Origin: RGIG8748 sp045539515
GTDB taxonomy: Bacteria > Bacillota > Clostridia > UMGS1810
Direction: 5' to 3'
Length of the DNA: 5,753 nt
NCBI GenBank assembly: GCA_045539515.1
Contig: JAZQFN010000066.1
Location: 1 to 5,753 of the forward strand
The notes under the pieces were generated by a model. The model had not been told where the DNA came from, searched no databases, and saw only the letters and a list, made by a program, of their open reading frames with translations. This document shows, in pieces, positions 5,733 to 5,753 of this stretch; position 1 is the stretch's first letter; every line of letters starts with the position of its first letter. Made by a program: the position numbers and the translations under genes.

Positions 5733-5753
5733 TAGTTAAGGTAAGACTTAGGC

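Overview
The window looks like chromosomal DNA from a low-to-mid GC Bacillota (Firmicutes), most likely an anaerobic gut-type clostridium. The grounds are a tRNA with encoded CCA, strong GGAGG-type ribosome sites, A/T-rich sigma-A promoters with 17-18 bp spacers, U-tract terminators, a ClpE-type AAA+ unfoldase with an N-terminal zinc finger, and a DUF554 membrane protein. Genus-level placement cannot be made from the sequence alone.

Layout. A complete tRNA-Gly(CCC) opens the window (1-74) and ends in a strong terminator (76-107). From 108 to about 430 there is no gene. This stretch holds an unusual palindromic element (131-284) made of a 9-base box repeated in both orientations, with small hairpins between the boxes. 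It is followed by a second, slightly decayed copy of the tRNA terminator (320-350) and a degenerate stub of the same box array (365-413). A leftward DUF554 membrane protein gene (1154-471) has its own promoter and terminator. It is divergent from a rightward gene for a membrane-anchored nucleotide-sugar dehydratase of the CapD/WbpM/PglF family (1307-3223), which also has a near-consensus promoter and a strong terminator. Next comes clpE (3373-5631) with its own extended -10 promoter. Its stop codon overlaps a well-formed start site that opens a reading frame of only four codons. The last 120 bases hold a weak hairpin terminator and a short segment resembling a ribosomal RNA leader (boxA-like), so an rRNA operon might begin just past the window.

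How the genes relate. Each of the three protein genes appears to be its own transcription unit; nothing shows a shared pathway. The dehydratase would supply modified UDP-GlcNAc-type sugars for surface glycans or protein glycosylation, ClpE would unfold damaged proteins for ClpP, and DUF554 proteins have no agreed function. The protein-coding part is ordinary housekeeping and accessory sequence. The item most worth pursuing is the nested box-and-hairpin element next to the tRNA gene.
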